In this document: piece by piece, positions 6,438 to 14,367 of the stretch | Numbering within the stretch: the first letter of the stretch is position 1 | Layout of the letters: the number at the start of each line of letters is the position of its first letter | Source: CAKUIA01 sp034180465 | Lineage (GTDB): Bacteria; Verrucomicrobiota; Verrucomicrobiia; Opitutales; Intestinicryptomonadaceae | Assembly: GCA_034180465.1 (NCBI GenBank) | Contig: JAXFOH010000003.1 | Coordinates: 1-20,131 of the forward strand | Reading direction: 5' to 3' | Length of the DNA stretch: 20,131 nucleotides | Notes under the pieces: model-generated | The model's input: only the letters and a program-made list of their open reading frames with translations | Told to the model about the DNA's origin: nothing | Databases searched by the model: none | Made by a program: the position numbers and the translations under genes

Positions 6438-6791
6438 ATGTTTCAGGTAATCTTCAGCGACCAGTGTATGGGCGAGCTAAACAAGATGGACAAGCTTTCC
6501 CAGTTGGAAATTATGGACGTTTTAAGTTCGGTAAACGCCGACGATTTGCTGAACGACAAATGCCCGAATATAGGCAAGGTAAGGCGTTCGGGCAAAGAGT
6601 TTTACAGGCTTAGGGCGGGCGAATACCGCATATATTTCGAAATTAAAGACGGCAAAATTTTTGCAAATTGGGCGTTGCACCAACACACAATTGCAGACTT
6701 TGTGTTCCGCTTTAAACTTCCCTTTAAGGAAGAGACTTTGGTTGAACAGGAAGACAATTTTTGGAAATATATAGATTCGCTTAAAAAATAG
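6438..6791 (+). CDS. RelE/ParE-like fold protein, orphan
   Basis: The 117-aa protein looks like a member of the RelE/ParE toxin superfamily. It opens MFQVIFSDQCMGELNKMDKL (strand then helix). Residues 46-69 (IGKVRRSGKEFYRLRAGEYR, then IYFEI) match the 'G..yRlR.GdYRi.yei' core, followed by a strand and HQHTIADFVFRFKLP (81-95). I prefer ATG 6438 because MFQVIFS fits the first strand of the fold; the open frame extends to a TTG at 6408 that would add a hydrophobic decapeptide. No antitoxin gene lies next to it on either side, and it has its own terminator. It may be a domesticated toxin or an RNA- or ribosome-binding protein rather than an active toxin. The acidic C-terminal tail (98-117) is longer than in typical RelE. 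Confidence 0.6.
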   Translation: MFQVIFSDQCMGELNKMDKLSQLEIMDVLSSVNADDLLNDKCPNIGKVRRSGKEFYRLRAGEYRIYFEIKDGKIFANWALHQHTIADFVFRFKLPFKEETLVEQEDNFWKYIDSLKK

Positions 6792-6823
6792 GCGAAAAAC
6801 TTCTTTGGTTTTCGGCAAACAAG

Positions 6824-6851
6824 AAATCCGCAAATTGTTGCGGATTTTTTT
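6824..6851 (+). terminator. Rho-independent terminator after the RelE-like gene
   Basis: AAATCCGCAA (6824-6833), loop ATTG and TTGCGGATTT (6838-6847) form a 10-bp perfect stem running into a T tract (6845-6851). It closes the plus-strand gene ending at 6791. On the minus strand it follows the CBS-protein stop (6877) but has only an interrupted T tract, so it may work weakly in that direction too. Confidence 0.9.
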
Positions 6852-6876
6852 GTGCGGTGTAAAACGCAGGGCTTTT

Positions 6877-8175
6877 CTAGTTTTCCGAATCGTTTTCTTC
6901 GGGTTCTTTAAGCATAACAATGCAGGTGCCTATTCGCGTTTTTTCCAAACTTTTTATTTTAATTAAAACGTTTGTGTCGGGTATTTTTATGGTTTCGCCA
7001 ACTTTGGGGAAACGCCCGAGCGTTTCGGTAATAAGCCCGCCTATGGTGGTAGATATGTCGGAATCTATCTGTATGCCCGTTTCCGCCGAAAATTCCCTTA
7101 GAGGTTTTAGCCCGTCGGTTTCGTAGCTGTTTTCGCCCAGTTTTTTTGCCGATTTTAACCCCGTTTTGTCGAATTCGTCGCGCATATTGCCTATTACGGC
7201 TTCGACAATGCAGTCGAGCGTAAGTATGCCCGAAGCCCCGCCAAATTCGTCTAGCACCAAGGCTATTTTAGATTTGCCCTCTTTGAATATCGAAAATGCT
7301 TCCGAAATCCTTTCGTTTTCGCTAATCTTTAAGATTTCCCTTTTAAGCGAAATAAAATCGTTGTTGCTTACGGGGAGCACTGCAATGTCTTTTATATGCA
7401 AAAAGCCCTCGCACTTGTCCAAGTCGCCGTTGCAGATGGGGTAACGAATGTGCCGCGTTTGGCGTATCATTGCCATATTCTGTTCAAAAGAGTCGTTTAG
7501 ATTTATAAACGAAGCTTCGTTTCGCGGAATCATTACGTCGAAAACTTCCAAGTCGTTAAGGCGCATTGTGTTTTTTACAATGCTTTCTTCTACCGAGCCA
7601 AGTTGCCCCGTTTCGCTTTCCTCTGCGCGAAGTTTTACGTCTACGTCTATGTAGTCGAAAGAATCGAGCTCGTTTTCAATCTTTTTGCCGAAAATTTTGC
7701 ACGCAAGCTTGCGCGAGGCAAATTCGAACGGGGCTAAGAGCGCGAACACAAAAAAGAACGGCTTTGCCGAAAGCGAAAGGGTTTTTTCGGGATAGGCGCT
7801 TGCGTAGTAGCATGCGGGCATTTCGGCAAGGCAGTACTGCAAAAAGGTTGCGGCTACGAACGAAAAGGCCACAAGCAGCGCGCTTTGCCCCGTAGAAAGC
7901 CCGACCGAAAAAATTTCCGACAGCCTTGCAAGAGCCGAAAACACAAAAAGCCCGCTTAGCGCAAACGAAAGCTTTGTGGCCATGCTTACTGCAATGGAGG
8001 CCTCGCGCGATTTTTCCAGCAAAAACTTTTCGGCCTTTGTCTGCGGAAATTTTTTGTCTTTTGCGCCCGCAAACTTAAGCTTTGCAAGCGCAAACCTAAG
8101 CCCGCTTAGCGCAAACGAAAACGCGCAGCACAAAACAACGCCTAAAAAACTTGCCGCAATAAAAAGCCAGTTCAT
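6877..8175 (-). CDS. CNNM/CBS/CorC-family membrane protein
   Basis: The 432-aa protein has the layout of the CorC/HlyC (CNNM, formerly DUF21) family. There is an N-terminal membrane region with about four hydrophobic segments (1-26, 68-84, 93-117 and 138-155). A pair of CBS domains follows (about 205-335; VFDVMIPRNEASFI at 211-224 and LVLDEFGGASGILTLDCIVE at 306-325). The C-terminal transporter-associated domain lies at about 345-425 (IGGLITETLGRFPKVGETI at 378-396). Family members bind nucleotides through CBS and are linked to Mg2+ or Co2+ efflux; substrate is not evident here. The start is 5 nt after the hisC stop, so it is expressed with hisC. Residues 20-26 and 70-76 (SFALSGL) are encoded by identical 23-bp repeats. 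No Shine-Dalgarno site is present. Confidence 0.88.
   Translation of the reverse strand: MNWLFIAASFLGVVLCCAFSFALSGLRFALAKLKFAGAKDKKFPQTKAEKFLLEKSREASIAVSMATKLSFALSGLFVFSALARLSEIFSVGLSTGQSALLVAFSFVAATFLQYCLAEMPACYYASAYPEKTLSLSAKPFFFVFALLAPFEFASRKLACKIFGKKIENELDSFDYIDVDVKLRAEESETGQLGSVEESIVKNTMRLNDLEVFDVMIPRNEASFINLNDSFEQNMAMIRQTRHIRYPICNGDLDKCEGFLHIKDIAVLPVSNNDFISLKREILKISENERISEAFSIFKEGKSKIALVLDEFGGASGILTLDCIVEAVIGNMRDEFDKTGLKSAKKLGENSYETDGLKPLREFSAETGIQIDSDISTTIGGLITETLGRFPKVGETIKIPDTNVLIKIKSLEKTRIGTCIVMLKEPEENDSEN
7948..7970 (-). repeat. 23-bp in-frame direct repeat, copy 1 (CNNM gene)
   Basis: Bases 7948-7970 are identical to 8098-8120, exactly 150 bp apart, in the same frame. Both encode SFALSGL in membrane segments (residues 70-76 for this copy). 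Confidence 0.85.
8098..8120 (-). repeat. 23-bp in-frame direct repeat, copy 2 (CNNM gene)
   Basis: Second copy of the repeat at 7948-7970; it encodes residues 20-26 of the CNNM protein, at the end of the first membrane segment. Confidence 0.85.
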
Positions 8176-8180
8176 AAAGA

Positions 8181-9269
8181 CTACAAGAGCTTTTTAAACT
8201 CTTTTAAGAATCTTTCGTTTTGTTCGGGGGTGCCTATCGTTATTCTAAGCCAGTCGGGCAGCCCGTAGCCCACGTTGGGGCGCACAATTATGCCAACCTT
8301 TTCCAAAGCTTCAAACTTCTTTAGGGCGTCTTTTACCTTTACCATTACAAAGTTTGCCCCCTCTGCAATATATTCCAAATTCCATTCCTTAAAGGCTTTG
8401 GCTATAATCGCCTTTTGCTCTTTGTTTATGGTGCGGCTTTTGTTTACAAATTCGTCGTCGTCTAAGGCGGCAATGGCTGCCTTTTGCGCCAAAGAGTTTA
8501 CATTGAAAGGCTCTTTTGTTCTTTGTATATACGAGGCGATTTCTTCGGTCGTAAAGGCGTAGCCTACGCGCAAGCCCGCCAAGCCGTATATTTTGGAAAA
8601 TGTGTGCGCGCTTATAACTTTTTTGCCCGCCAAAACGTGCTTTTTAAGGTCTAGGGGTTTGTCTTCAAATTCGGTATAGGCTGCGTCGAACACAAGCACG
8701 CAAGTGTCGGGCAGTTTCGAAATAAAGTCGTCTAGCTCTTCTTGCGAGGTGTTTGTGCCCGTCGGGTTGTTGGGGCTTGCAATGAACACAACCCTTGTAT
8801 TTTCGTCTATTGCCTTTAGCAAAAGGTTGTAGTCGTATCTGAGATTGGGCATTTCAACGGCGCGGCATTCGGCGTCCATAAGCATTGTCGAAAGCTTGTA
8901 TACTATAAACGACTGCGCGCCGAAAACTGCGTTTGTTCCCTTTTCCAAAAAAGTGTGGGCAATAAGTTCCAAAATTTCGTTCGAGCCGTTGCCGAAAATG
9001 AACTGTTCGGGTTTAAGCCCGAGCCTTTTGGCGAGTTTTTGTCTTAGGTCGAAACAGCCCGAGTCGGGATAATAGTTAAGCTTTTTCGCCTCTTCGGCGA
9101 GGGCGGCAACCGCTTTCGGCGAAGGGCCAAGAGGGTTTTCGTTCGACGCCATTTTAAGGATATTGTCGGGGTCTAGCCCGAATTCCCTTGCAACATATTC
9201 TATGGGTTTGCCCGCAACATATTGCGGCTGTTTTAAAATAGAGGGTCTTAAAATATTTTCCAGTTTCAT
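8181..9269 (-). CDS. hisC: Histidinol-phosphate aminotransferase
   Basis: HisC transfers an amino group from glutamate to imidazole-acetol phosphate in histidine synthesis, using PLP. The 362-aa protein fits the family length. MASNENPLGPSP (40-51), GNGSNEILELI (93-103), SPNNPTG (165-171), FDAAYTEF (194-201), SKIYGLAGLRVGY (225-237; K226 is the PLP lysine and R234 binds the phosphate side) are diagnostic. It is not in a his cluster here; its partner gene is the CNNM protein 5 nt downstream. Aromatic aminotransferase activity, known for some HisC-like enzymes, is possible. The start is set by the family N-terminus. The region upstream is CCCCTCTTATT before ATG, without a Shine-Dalgarno site. 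Confidence 0.93.
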   Translation of the reverse strand: MKLENILRPSILKQPQYVAGKPIEYVAREFGLDPDNILKMASNENPLGPSPKAVAALAEEAKKLNYYPDSGCFDLRQKLAKRLGLKPEQFIFGNGSNEILELIAHTFLEKGTNAVFGAQSFIVYKLSTMLMDAECRAVEMPNLRYDYNLLLKAIDENTRVVFIASPNNPTGTNTSQEELDDFISKLPDTCVLVFDAAYTEFEDKPLDLKKHVLAGKKVISAHTFSKIYGLAGLRVGYAFTTEEIASYIQRTKEPFNVNSLAQKAAIAALDDDEFVNKSRTINKEQKAIIAKAFKEWNLEYIAEGANFVMVKVKDALKKFEALEKVGIIVRPNVGYGLPDWLRITIGTPEQNERFLKEFKKLL

Positions 9270-9341
9270 AATAAGAGGGGTATTATTGGAATAAATTTAG
9301 GATTTGCAAGTTAAGATAAAATATTTAAGCATTGTTCCACT
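9270..9341. promoter_or_regulatory. Divergent promoter region hisC / RmlD-like gene
   Basis: Only 72 bp separate two outward-facing genes, so both promoters must be here. On the minus strand TTGCAA (9304-9309) and AATAAT (complement of 9282-9287) are 16 nt apart, a fair sigma70-like pair that would give hisC a leader of only a few bases. On the plus strand TAAAAT (9317-9322) is a possible -10 without a good -35. Assigned by eye. Confidence 0.3.
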
Positions 9342-10277
9342 ATGTTGATAATTTGCACAGGAGCTTCGGGTTTGGTTGGCTGGAATTTTGTAAATCAGGC
9401 CTTGGAAAGGGGGCATAAGGTTGTCGCTTTATACGACCGCCTTGCTTTGCCCGAACGTAAAAATCTAACTTCGGTACGCTGCGACTTAAGGGATACAAAC
9501 GCCGTTCAGCGAATGGTTTTGGATATGTTCCCCGACGCGATAGTAAATTGCGCTGCAATATCAAGCCCGGCAGTGGTAGACAAAAACGTAGATTTGGCTA
9601 AAAAGCTTAACATAGACCTTCCCGAACGCTTGGCGCAAATGGCTTTTCACGTTTCGGCGCGCTTTTTGCATTTGTCTACCGATATGGTTTTCGACGGCAC
9701 AAAAGCTCCATATATATTTACCGATATGCCGATGCCCTTTAATCTTTACGGGCAAATGAAGCTTATTGCCGAAAAGAAAGTGTTGGCTGCCGCCGCAAAA
9801 AACAGCGTTGTGTTAAGAATTACCCACGTTTGCGGCAACGGGCTTGCAGGCAACCGCTCGCTTAACGAAAAGCATTTTATTGCCTGGGCTTCGGGGCAGA
9901 AAATAGACGCCCCAGTAAACGACATAAGAAAGCCTTCGTCTGCAAGGAACATTGCCGATGTTTTAGTTGAGCTTTGCGAAAGAACTTCTATTACCGGTAT
10001 TCACCATTTTTGCGGCAGCGAAAGCCTTAGCCGCTACGACATTGCCCGCCGAATTTGCGAACACTTTTCGCTAGACGTAAACGAATTTGTAAACAAAACC
10101 GAGCTTAAAAGCCCCGTAGATTTGTCGCTAGACTGCTTCGACTTATACGGGAAAATAAAAACGCGTCCGCTAGAATTCGACGAAATTTTGTCGGAGATGA
10201 AAGTGCCGCCTTCGTGCGAAAACTGGTATTTTGAAAAGACGGGCAAAAGGGCGGTAAAACGCTATAAAATAGATTGA
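9342..10277 (+). CDS. NAD(P)-dependent sugar reductase of the RmlD/SDR type
   Basis: The 311-aa protein is an extended short-chain dehydrogenase resembling dTDP-4-dehydrorhamnose reductase. The N-terminal TGASGLVG (6-13) is the NAD(P) GxxGxxG motif. VNCAAISSPAVVDKNVDLAKKLN (68-90) and LSTDMVFDG (111-119) follow the RmlD pattern, and the catalytic trio is S112, Y136 and K140 (YGQMK). The C-terminal half has substrate-domain features (GIHHFCGSESLSRYDIARRI and the RPLEF segment). No rmlA, rmlB or rmlC is present, so the natural sugar is unknown; it may act on a cell-envelope nucleotide sugar, fitting its place upstream of lptD. The next gene begins after a single base. No Shine-Dalgarno site is present. 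Confidence 0.82.
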   Translation: MLIICTGASGLVGWNFVNQALERGHKVVALYDRLALPERKNLTSVRCDLRDTNAVQRMVLDMFPDAIVNCAAISSPAVVDKNVDLAKKLNIDLPERLAQMAFHVSARFLHLSTDMVFDGTKAPYIFTDMPMPFNLYGQMKLIAEKKVLAAAAKNSVVLRITHVCGNGLAGNRSLNEKHFIAWASGQKIDAPVNDIRKPSSARNIADVLVELCERTSITGIHHFCGSESLSRYDIARRICEHFSLDVNEFVNKTELKSPVDLSLDCFDLYGKIKTRPLEFDEILSEMKVPPSCENWYFEKTGKRAVKRYKID

Positions 10278-10278
10278 T

Positions 10279-11178
10279 ATGAAAAAGGGTTTTGCCCTGC
10301 TGCTTTTGGCGTTTTTGCTTGTTTCGCCTTTTGCAGAAGGCTTTGGCTTTAAAGACTTTTCGGCATATTTCGATATTTTGCTTCAAAATAATTCGGCAAA
10401 AGGCGTCGTGTGTATGGTGGAAAGCGAATCTTTCCGCATATCTGGCAACGGTGATTACAACAAGCCCATTGTGCTTGGCTCGGCTTCGGTTTTGCTGGTC
10501 GACGAAATGGCAAACGCCGTGGAAGATTCCGGCAAAAAGTTTAGAGGCAAAAAACTTGTAGATTTGTGCGGATATTTTGCGGCTTTGTGCGGCGAAAATT
10601 TAACTTTTAACGACCTGTTAAGCGGCAAAGTATCGGCAAATCCCGAAATTGCAAAGTCTTTCAGCAAAGACGGCGATCTGGATTTCCTGTTTTCGTATGC
10701 AAAGCAAATGCAAAATTCGCCAATCGAAAAAAGCGTGTCTTTGCGCGAAAATAAATTGTCGGCAACTTTGGCGTATTGTGCAATGTGCTACGCAAAATAT
10801 AAAAGTTTTGCAAATTATAGGCAAAAGTTTTGCCTTATGCCAAAAGAGCTTTTGGGCAAAAAATACCCATCGCTTAAAGCGGAGGGAAACGCGCCTTTAA
10901 TTGATTTTGTCTTTAACTTTAGTCTAAATGCCAAAGACTTATGCTTTTTGATGAATGAGAGACTAAAATCTGCAAAAAAAGATTTTGGCAAAGCGTTTTC
11001 GACGGAGGGCGTAAAATGCAATGTATTTTCGTATTCGCGCGGCAATAGTGCGTTCATTTTTGCGGTGTTTAACAATGCAGCGGTTGTTTTGTATGTGGAA
11101 AATGCAAAAGGCGGCGATTCTGCAAAATTGTGCTACAAGGCTTTGCAATATTTTGCAAAAAATTGTTCGAAAAACTAG
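10279..11178 (+). CDS. Exported protein, predicted catalytically dead serine beta-lactamase-like fold
   Basis: The 299-aa product has a signal peptide (about 1-20). I do not recognise a named family with certainty, but the order of segments resembles class C beta-lactamase/serine hydrolases. FRISGNGDYNKPIVLGSASV (52-71) stands where these enzymes have the 'G..d...p..iGS.sK' strand and nucleophile. LTFNDLLSGKV (108-118) stands where they have 'iTirdLLsHtSG', and KLSATLAYCAMCYAKYKSFA (159-178) where they have 'YSNlgYallg.iie..sg'. The catalytic lysine would be V71 and the Y-x-N motif is replaced by LSA, so enzyme activity is unlikely. The C-terminal NSAFIFAVFNNAAVVLYVEN (256-275) fits the last strands. 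It starts one base after the RmlD-like stop and lies just upstream of lptD, so an envelope role is plausible. A fold assignment by eye needs a structural check. Confidence 0.5.
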   Translation: MKKGFALLLLAFLLVSPFAEGFGFKDFSAYFDILLQNNSAKGVVCMVESESFRISGNGDYNKPIVLGSASVLLVDEMANAVEDSGKKFRGKKLVDLCGYFAALCGENLTFNDLLSGKVSANPEIAKSFSKDGDLDFLFSYAKQMQNSPIEKSVSLRENKLSATLAYCAMCYAKYKSFANYRQKFCLMPKELLGKKYPSLKAEGNAPLIDFVFNFSLNAKDLCFLMNERLKSAKKDFGKAFSTEGVKCNVFSYSRGNSAFIFAVFNNAAVVLYVENAKGGDSAKLCYKALQYFAKNCSKN

Positions 11179-11189
11179 GGGCCTGTTTC

Positions 11190-11221
11190 TTTTTTTTGTG
11201 TTTGCCGCAAACTAAAAAAAA
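11190..11221 (+). other. AU-rich imperfect hairpin in the lptD leader
   Basis: GTTTG (11200-11204), loop CCG and CAAAC (11208-11212) form a 5-bp stem, extended past a small internal loop by a T run (11191-11197) pairing with an A run (11215-11221). No T tract follows, so it is not a terminator. It lies between the upstream stop at 11178 and the lptD start. Confidence 0.35.
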
Positions 11222-11258
11222 GCTTGTAGAACCCTTTGGTTGTGGTAATTATAATGTC

Positions 11259-13538
11259 GTGAATTTTAAAAATCTAGAATATCCGCTTTTTGCGGCTCTT
11301 TTGGCGTTCGCGCCCCTTTCGGGGGCGGCGTTGCAAAACGCGAACGACAACGCCGACAAAGACCTTTCCATAAAAGTTCCCGTAAACGACGAGGCAACCG
11401 AAAATCTTAAAAACAAACTTTCGGGCAAGAAAAACGACGCCGCCAAAAAGAACTCGATATTGGACCTTTACAAGGGCGCAATGCCGCAGCTTCAGGCCGA
11501 CGATCCCATTGTTTACGACGAAAAAACGGGCGTATTAACCGCGCAAAAAAACGCGAAGATTAGCGATAAAGAATTCGAACTTGACGCGGATAAAATCCAG
11601 TACAACCAAAATACCGGCTTTGCCCATTTAGAGGGCGACGTTCGTGCAAACACAAGGTTTTTTAGGCTGACAAGCCCCTCGGCAGACATGGACGTTGCCA
11701 ACAACGCATTTTCCAGCGAGTATTTAAGGATTGGCACATACCCAATTTACGCCGAATCTAAAGACGTAAAGGGCGACAAAAAAAACGTTTCTGCAAAAGA
11801 AAGCACCGTTTATTTTAACGAGCCCGCGTTTGCATCGCTTTCGGCGAAGGCAAAGTCGTTTAGCTACAACGCCGAAACCGACACCCTTTATATGGACGAT
11901 ATAGACTTTTGCCTTGGTTCTTTGCCGTTTATGAACGTTTCGCACTTCGAGCAGCAGCACCCGCGCAAACCCCCGTTTAAGGTAGAGCTAGACTATGGCT
12001 ATAACGGCGACTATGGCGTCTACGGGCGCAACACTGTAATTTATACGGGTTCCGAAATTGTCCACTACGGAGCAAATTTTGACTTTTACACAGCGCGTTC
12101 GGTGTTGTTCGGACCTGCTGGCGAATACGAATATTCTGGCGCAAACACCAAAATAACAGGTTCGCTAAACACGGGCTATATATACGACACGGGCTCGAAA
12201 GACGATTTGGGCTACGATGTTTTAAACCGCCCCATAGGCGCAAACCGCTATTTTATAGACTGGCGTCATAAGCAGACGGTTAACGACAACATAGAACTTA
12301 CGGGTTATTTAAATTGGTGGAAAGATTCGGAAACTTTAAGGGATTTTCGCCCCCGATTGTTCTACGAAAACCAAGTTCCCGATAATTTTGTTCAGGCAAC
12401 CTATTTTGGTGAAACGTATTCTGCCAACTTGTTTACAAGGTTTGCCCCCAACGATTGGGTTCAAACCCAGCAGCGTTTGCCCGAAATAAGCTTTTTTAGG
12501 CAGCCGGTGCAAATAGGGCAAACAGGCATAAACCAAACCTATTATGCCAGCGCGGTTCATCTAAGGGAGTTTTCGAACAGCATATACGGCCGCTATATAG
12601 ACAGCGACAGAATAGACGCCTACTACGGCATAGACCGTCCCTTTGCGCTTACTTCGTGGAGCTCGTTTACCCCGGTTATGGGCGGCAGGCTTACCTACTA
12701 CAACAACACAATGACAGGCGATTCGAACTATGTTAGAATGCTGGGCCAAATAGGTTTTGATGCCGATATGAACGCGTGGGGAACGTGGGAATTTAAAAGC
12801 GACAGCCTAGACATTGACGGCTTTAGGCACAATCTGCGCCCGATTTTGCAGTATAGATACATTCCCAAAGCCTCGCAGGGCGCAAACAGAATTCCCATGA
12901 TAGACAAAAACGTGTTTTCGACAATGCCGTCTATGTTGGACTTGGGGCTTAGCCGCGATGTAGACAACCTATACGATACAAGCACATTGAGGGCCGGCAT
13001 TGAAAACGCGTTTTATACAAGGGCTTCGGGCTACGGTTCGCGCAAAATAGCGTCTTTAAATATTTTTCAGGACTTTAATTTTAAAGACCAGCCAACCTAT
13101 GTAAATTCGTATGGATATACGCGCAAAATGCGCAATTATTCCGACTTGTTTGCTGGGTTTGATTTGTACCCGGCCGAATGGATACAAACGGGGCTATATA
13201 CCAGAACCGACGTAAAGGAGGGCTATTTTAACCAGGCCGATTATTACATAAGGCTTATGGACGGCGACGCTTTTGCAATCCAGTTGGTAACCAACTATAT
13301 GGAAGGGCAAATAAACCAGTATTGGCTTGATTTGGAATACAAGATAACCCAAAACTACAAAGTGTGGGGCAGGTGGCGTTATGATTCGAAACTTTCGAAA
13401 ATTACGGAGCAAGTTTATGCGCTGCAAACAAGGGTTGGCAACGGCTGGATAGTTGAATACTATATTACGTTGCGAAGCGGGGCAACGCGCTCCGACGGAT
13501 TTTCGTTTGGCGTAAATCTTGAATTGGTAACGTTTTAG
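11259..13538 (+). CDS. lptD: LPS assembly outer-membrane protein LptD
   Basis: LptD is the outer-membrane barrel that, with LptE, inserts lipopolysaccharide into the outer leaflet. From the GTG at 11259 the protein is 759 aa. It has a signal peptide (about 1-24, VNFKNLEYPLFAALLAFAPL then SGA). An OstA/LptA-like beta-jellyroll follows (about 77-230; LQADDPIVYDEKTGVLTAQK at 78-97, DADKIQYNQNTGFAHLEGDV at 109-128), then a long barrel of alternating aromatic strands containing the conserved RLPEISFF segment. It ends in phenylalanine, as expected of BAM substrates. The frame is open back to an ATG at 11130, but that lies inside the previous gene and gives no signal peptide. Only one cysteine (C218) remains, so the disulphide pairs of E. 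coli LptD are absent. No partner lptE is recognisable nearby. Confidence 0.88.
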   Translation: MNFKNLEYPLFAALLAFAPLSGAALQNANDNADKDLSIKVPVNDEATENLKNKLSGKKNDAAKKNSILDLYKGAMPQLQADDPIVYDEKTGVLTAQKNAKISDKEFELDADKIQYNQNTGFAHLEGDVRANTRFFRLTSPSADMDVANNAFSSEYLRIGTYPIYAESKDVKGDKKNVSAKESTVYFNEPAFASLSAKAKSFSYNAETDTLYMDDIDFCLGSLPFMNVSHFEQQHPRKPPFKVELDYGYNGDYGVYGRNTVIYTGSEIVHYGANFDFYTARSVLFGPAGEYEYSGANTKITGSLNTGYIYDTGSKDDLGYDVLNRPIGANRYFIDWRHKQTVNDNIELTGYLNWWKDSETLRDFRPRLFYENQVPDNFVQATYFGETYSANLFTRFAPNDWVQTQQRLPEISFFRQPVQIGQTGINQTYYASAVHLREFSNSIYGRYIDSDRIDAYYGIDRPFALTSWSSFTPVMGGRLTYYNNTMTGDSNYVRMLGQIGFDADMNAWGTWEFKSDSLDIDGFRHNLRPILQYRYIPKASQGANRIPMIDKNVFSTMPSMLDLGLSRDVDNLYDTSTLRAGIENAFYTRASGYGSRKIASLNIFQDFNFKDQPTYVNSYGYTRKMRNYSDLFAGFDLYPAEWIQTGLYTRTDVKEGYFNQADYYIRLMDGDAFAIQLVTNYMEGQINQYWLDLEYKITQNYKVWGRWRYDSKLSKITEQVYALQTRVGNGWIVEYYITLRSGATRSDGFSFGVNLELVTF

Positions 13539-13548
13539 CTTTTTTTGT

Positions 13549-14367
13549 ATGGAAAGCTTGCCAAAAGAACCCGTGCAGGATTCCCTGCTTTTTGCCTCCG
13601 ACGACATTTCGGTGAAATTGCCCGTGTTTGAAGGCCCTTTAGACTTGCTTTTGTTCCTTATACGCAAAAACGAAATAGACATATACGACATTCCAATAGA
13701 AAGCGTAACAACGCAGTATTTGGCGGTGCTAAAGTCTATGGAAAAGCTTAATTTGGATTTGGCCGGCGAATTTTTTGTAATGGCGGCAACATTGATGTAT
13801 ATAAAAAGCAGAATGCTTTTGCCTACCGACGAAGCCGCCGTTGTAGACGACGATCAAGACGAGCCTTCTGACCCAAGATGGGAGCTTGTAGAGCAGCTTT
13901 TAGAATATAAAAAGGTAAAGCAGGCCGCCTACGATTTGGACGATTTGATAAGGGCGCGCCAGCTTTGTATGCAGCGCAACTGCTACGAAAAAGACTTGTC
14001 GGACGCCGAACGTCCCTTGTCGACTTCCGACAGAATAGAAATTTGGAACACCTTTAACCTTGTGCTAAGGCGTTTGGCAGAAAGCCTTGTTAAGGGCGAA
14101 ATTAAGGACGAGTTGGTAACCGTTACCGACCGAATGGAATATATTTTAAAGCTCGACAAAAAGAAGTTTACCTTCGGCAGTCTTTTCGAGGATTCTCCGC
14201 GCTCGTATATGTACATTGTTTCGACGCTGATTGCAGTGCTTGAATTGTGCAGGCTAAAAAAACTTGCGATTTCGCAAAATAAGGCTTTCGACGACATAGA
14301 TTGCGAGGTTTTGCCCGACGCGCGCTCTTTGGAATCGGTGCTTGAAAACGCAGACAAAACGCTATGA
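13549..14367 (+). CDS. scpA: Segregation and condensation protein A
   Basis: ScpA is the kleisin that bridges SMC heads and works with ScpB in chromosome condensation and segregation. The 272-aa protein has the N-terminal SMC-binding signature FEGPLDLLLFLIRKNEIDIY (27-46) and EFFVMAATLMYIKSRMLLP (74-92). An acidic linker (94-107) follows. The C-terminal winged-helix region contains VSTLIAVLELCRLKKLAISQ. It starts 10 nt after the lptD stop, and its TGA overlaps the next ATG (ATGA at 14364-14367). scpB is not adjacent, unlike in many genomes. No Shine-Dalgarno site is present. Confidence 0.93.
   Translation: MESLPKEPVQDSLLFASDDISVKLPVFEGPLDLLLFLIRKNEIDIYDIPIESVTTQYLAVLKSMEKLNLDLAGEFFVMAATLMYIKSRMLLPTDEAAVVDDDQDEPSDPRWELVEQLLEYKKVKQAAYDLDDLIRARQLCMQRNCYEKDLSDAERPLSTSDRIEIWNTFNLVLRRLAESLVKGEIKDELVTVTDRMEYILKLDKKKFTFGSLFEDSPRSYMYIVSTLIAVLELCRLKKLAISQNKAFDDIDCEVLPDARSLESVLENADKTL

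Noticed and set aside
9304..9309. TTGCAA as a plus-strand -35 for the RmlD-like gene
   Set aside because: The hexamer reads the same on both strands, and 17 nt downstream on the plus strand there is no -10-like sequence; only the minus-strand reading gives a pair.
11250..11255. Perfect TATAAT as an lptD promoter
   Set aside because: Transcripts would begin after the GTG start at 11259, and no later in-frame start keeps the signal peptide; no -35 at normal spacing.
11130..11258. lptD starting at ATG 11130
   Set aside because: It lies inside the preceding gene and the added residues are a read-through of that gene and a T-rich leader, with no usable signal peptide.
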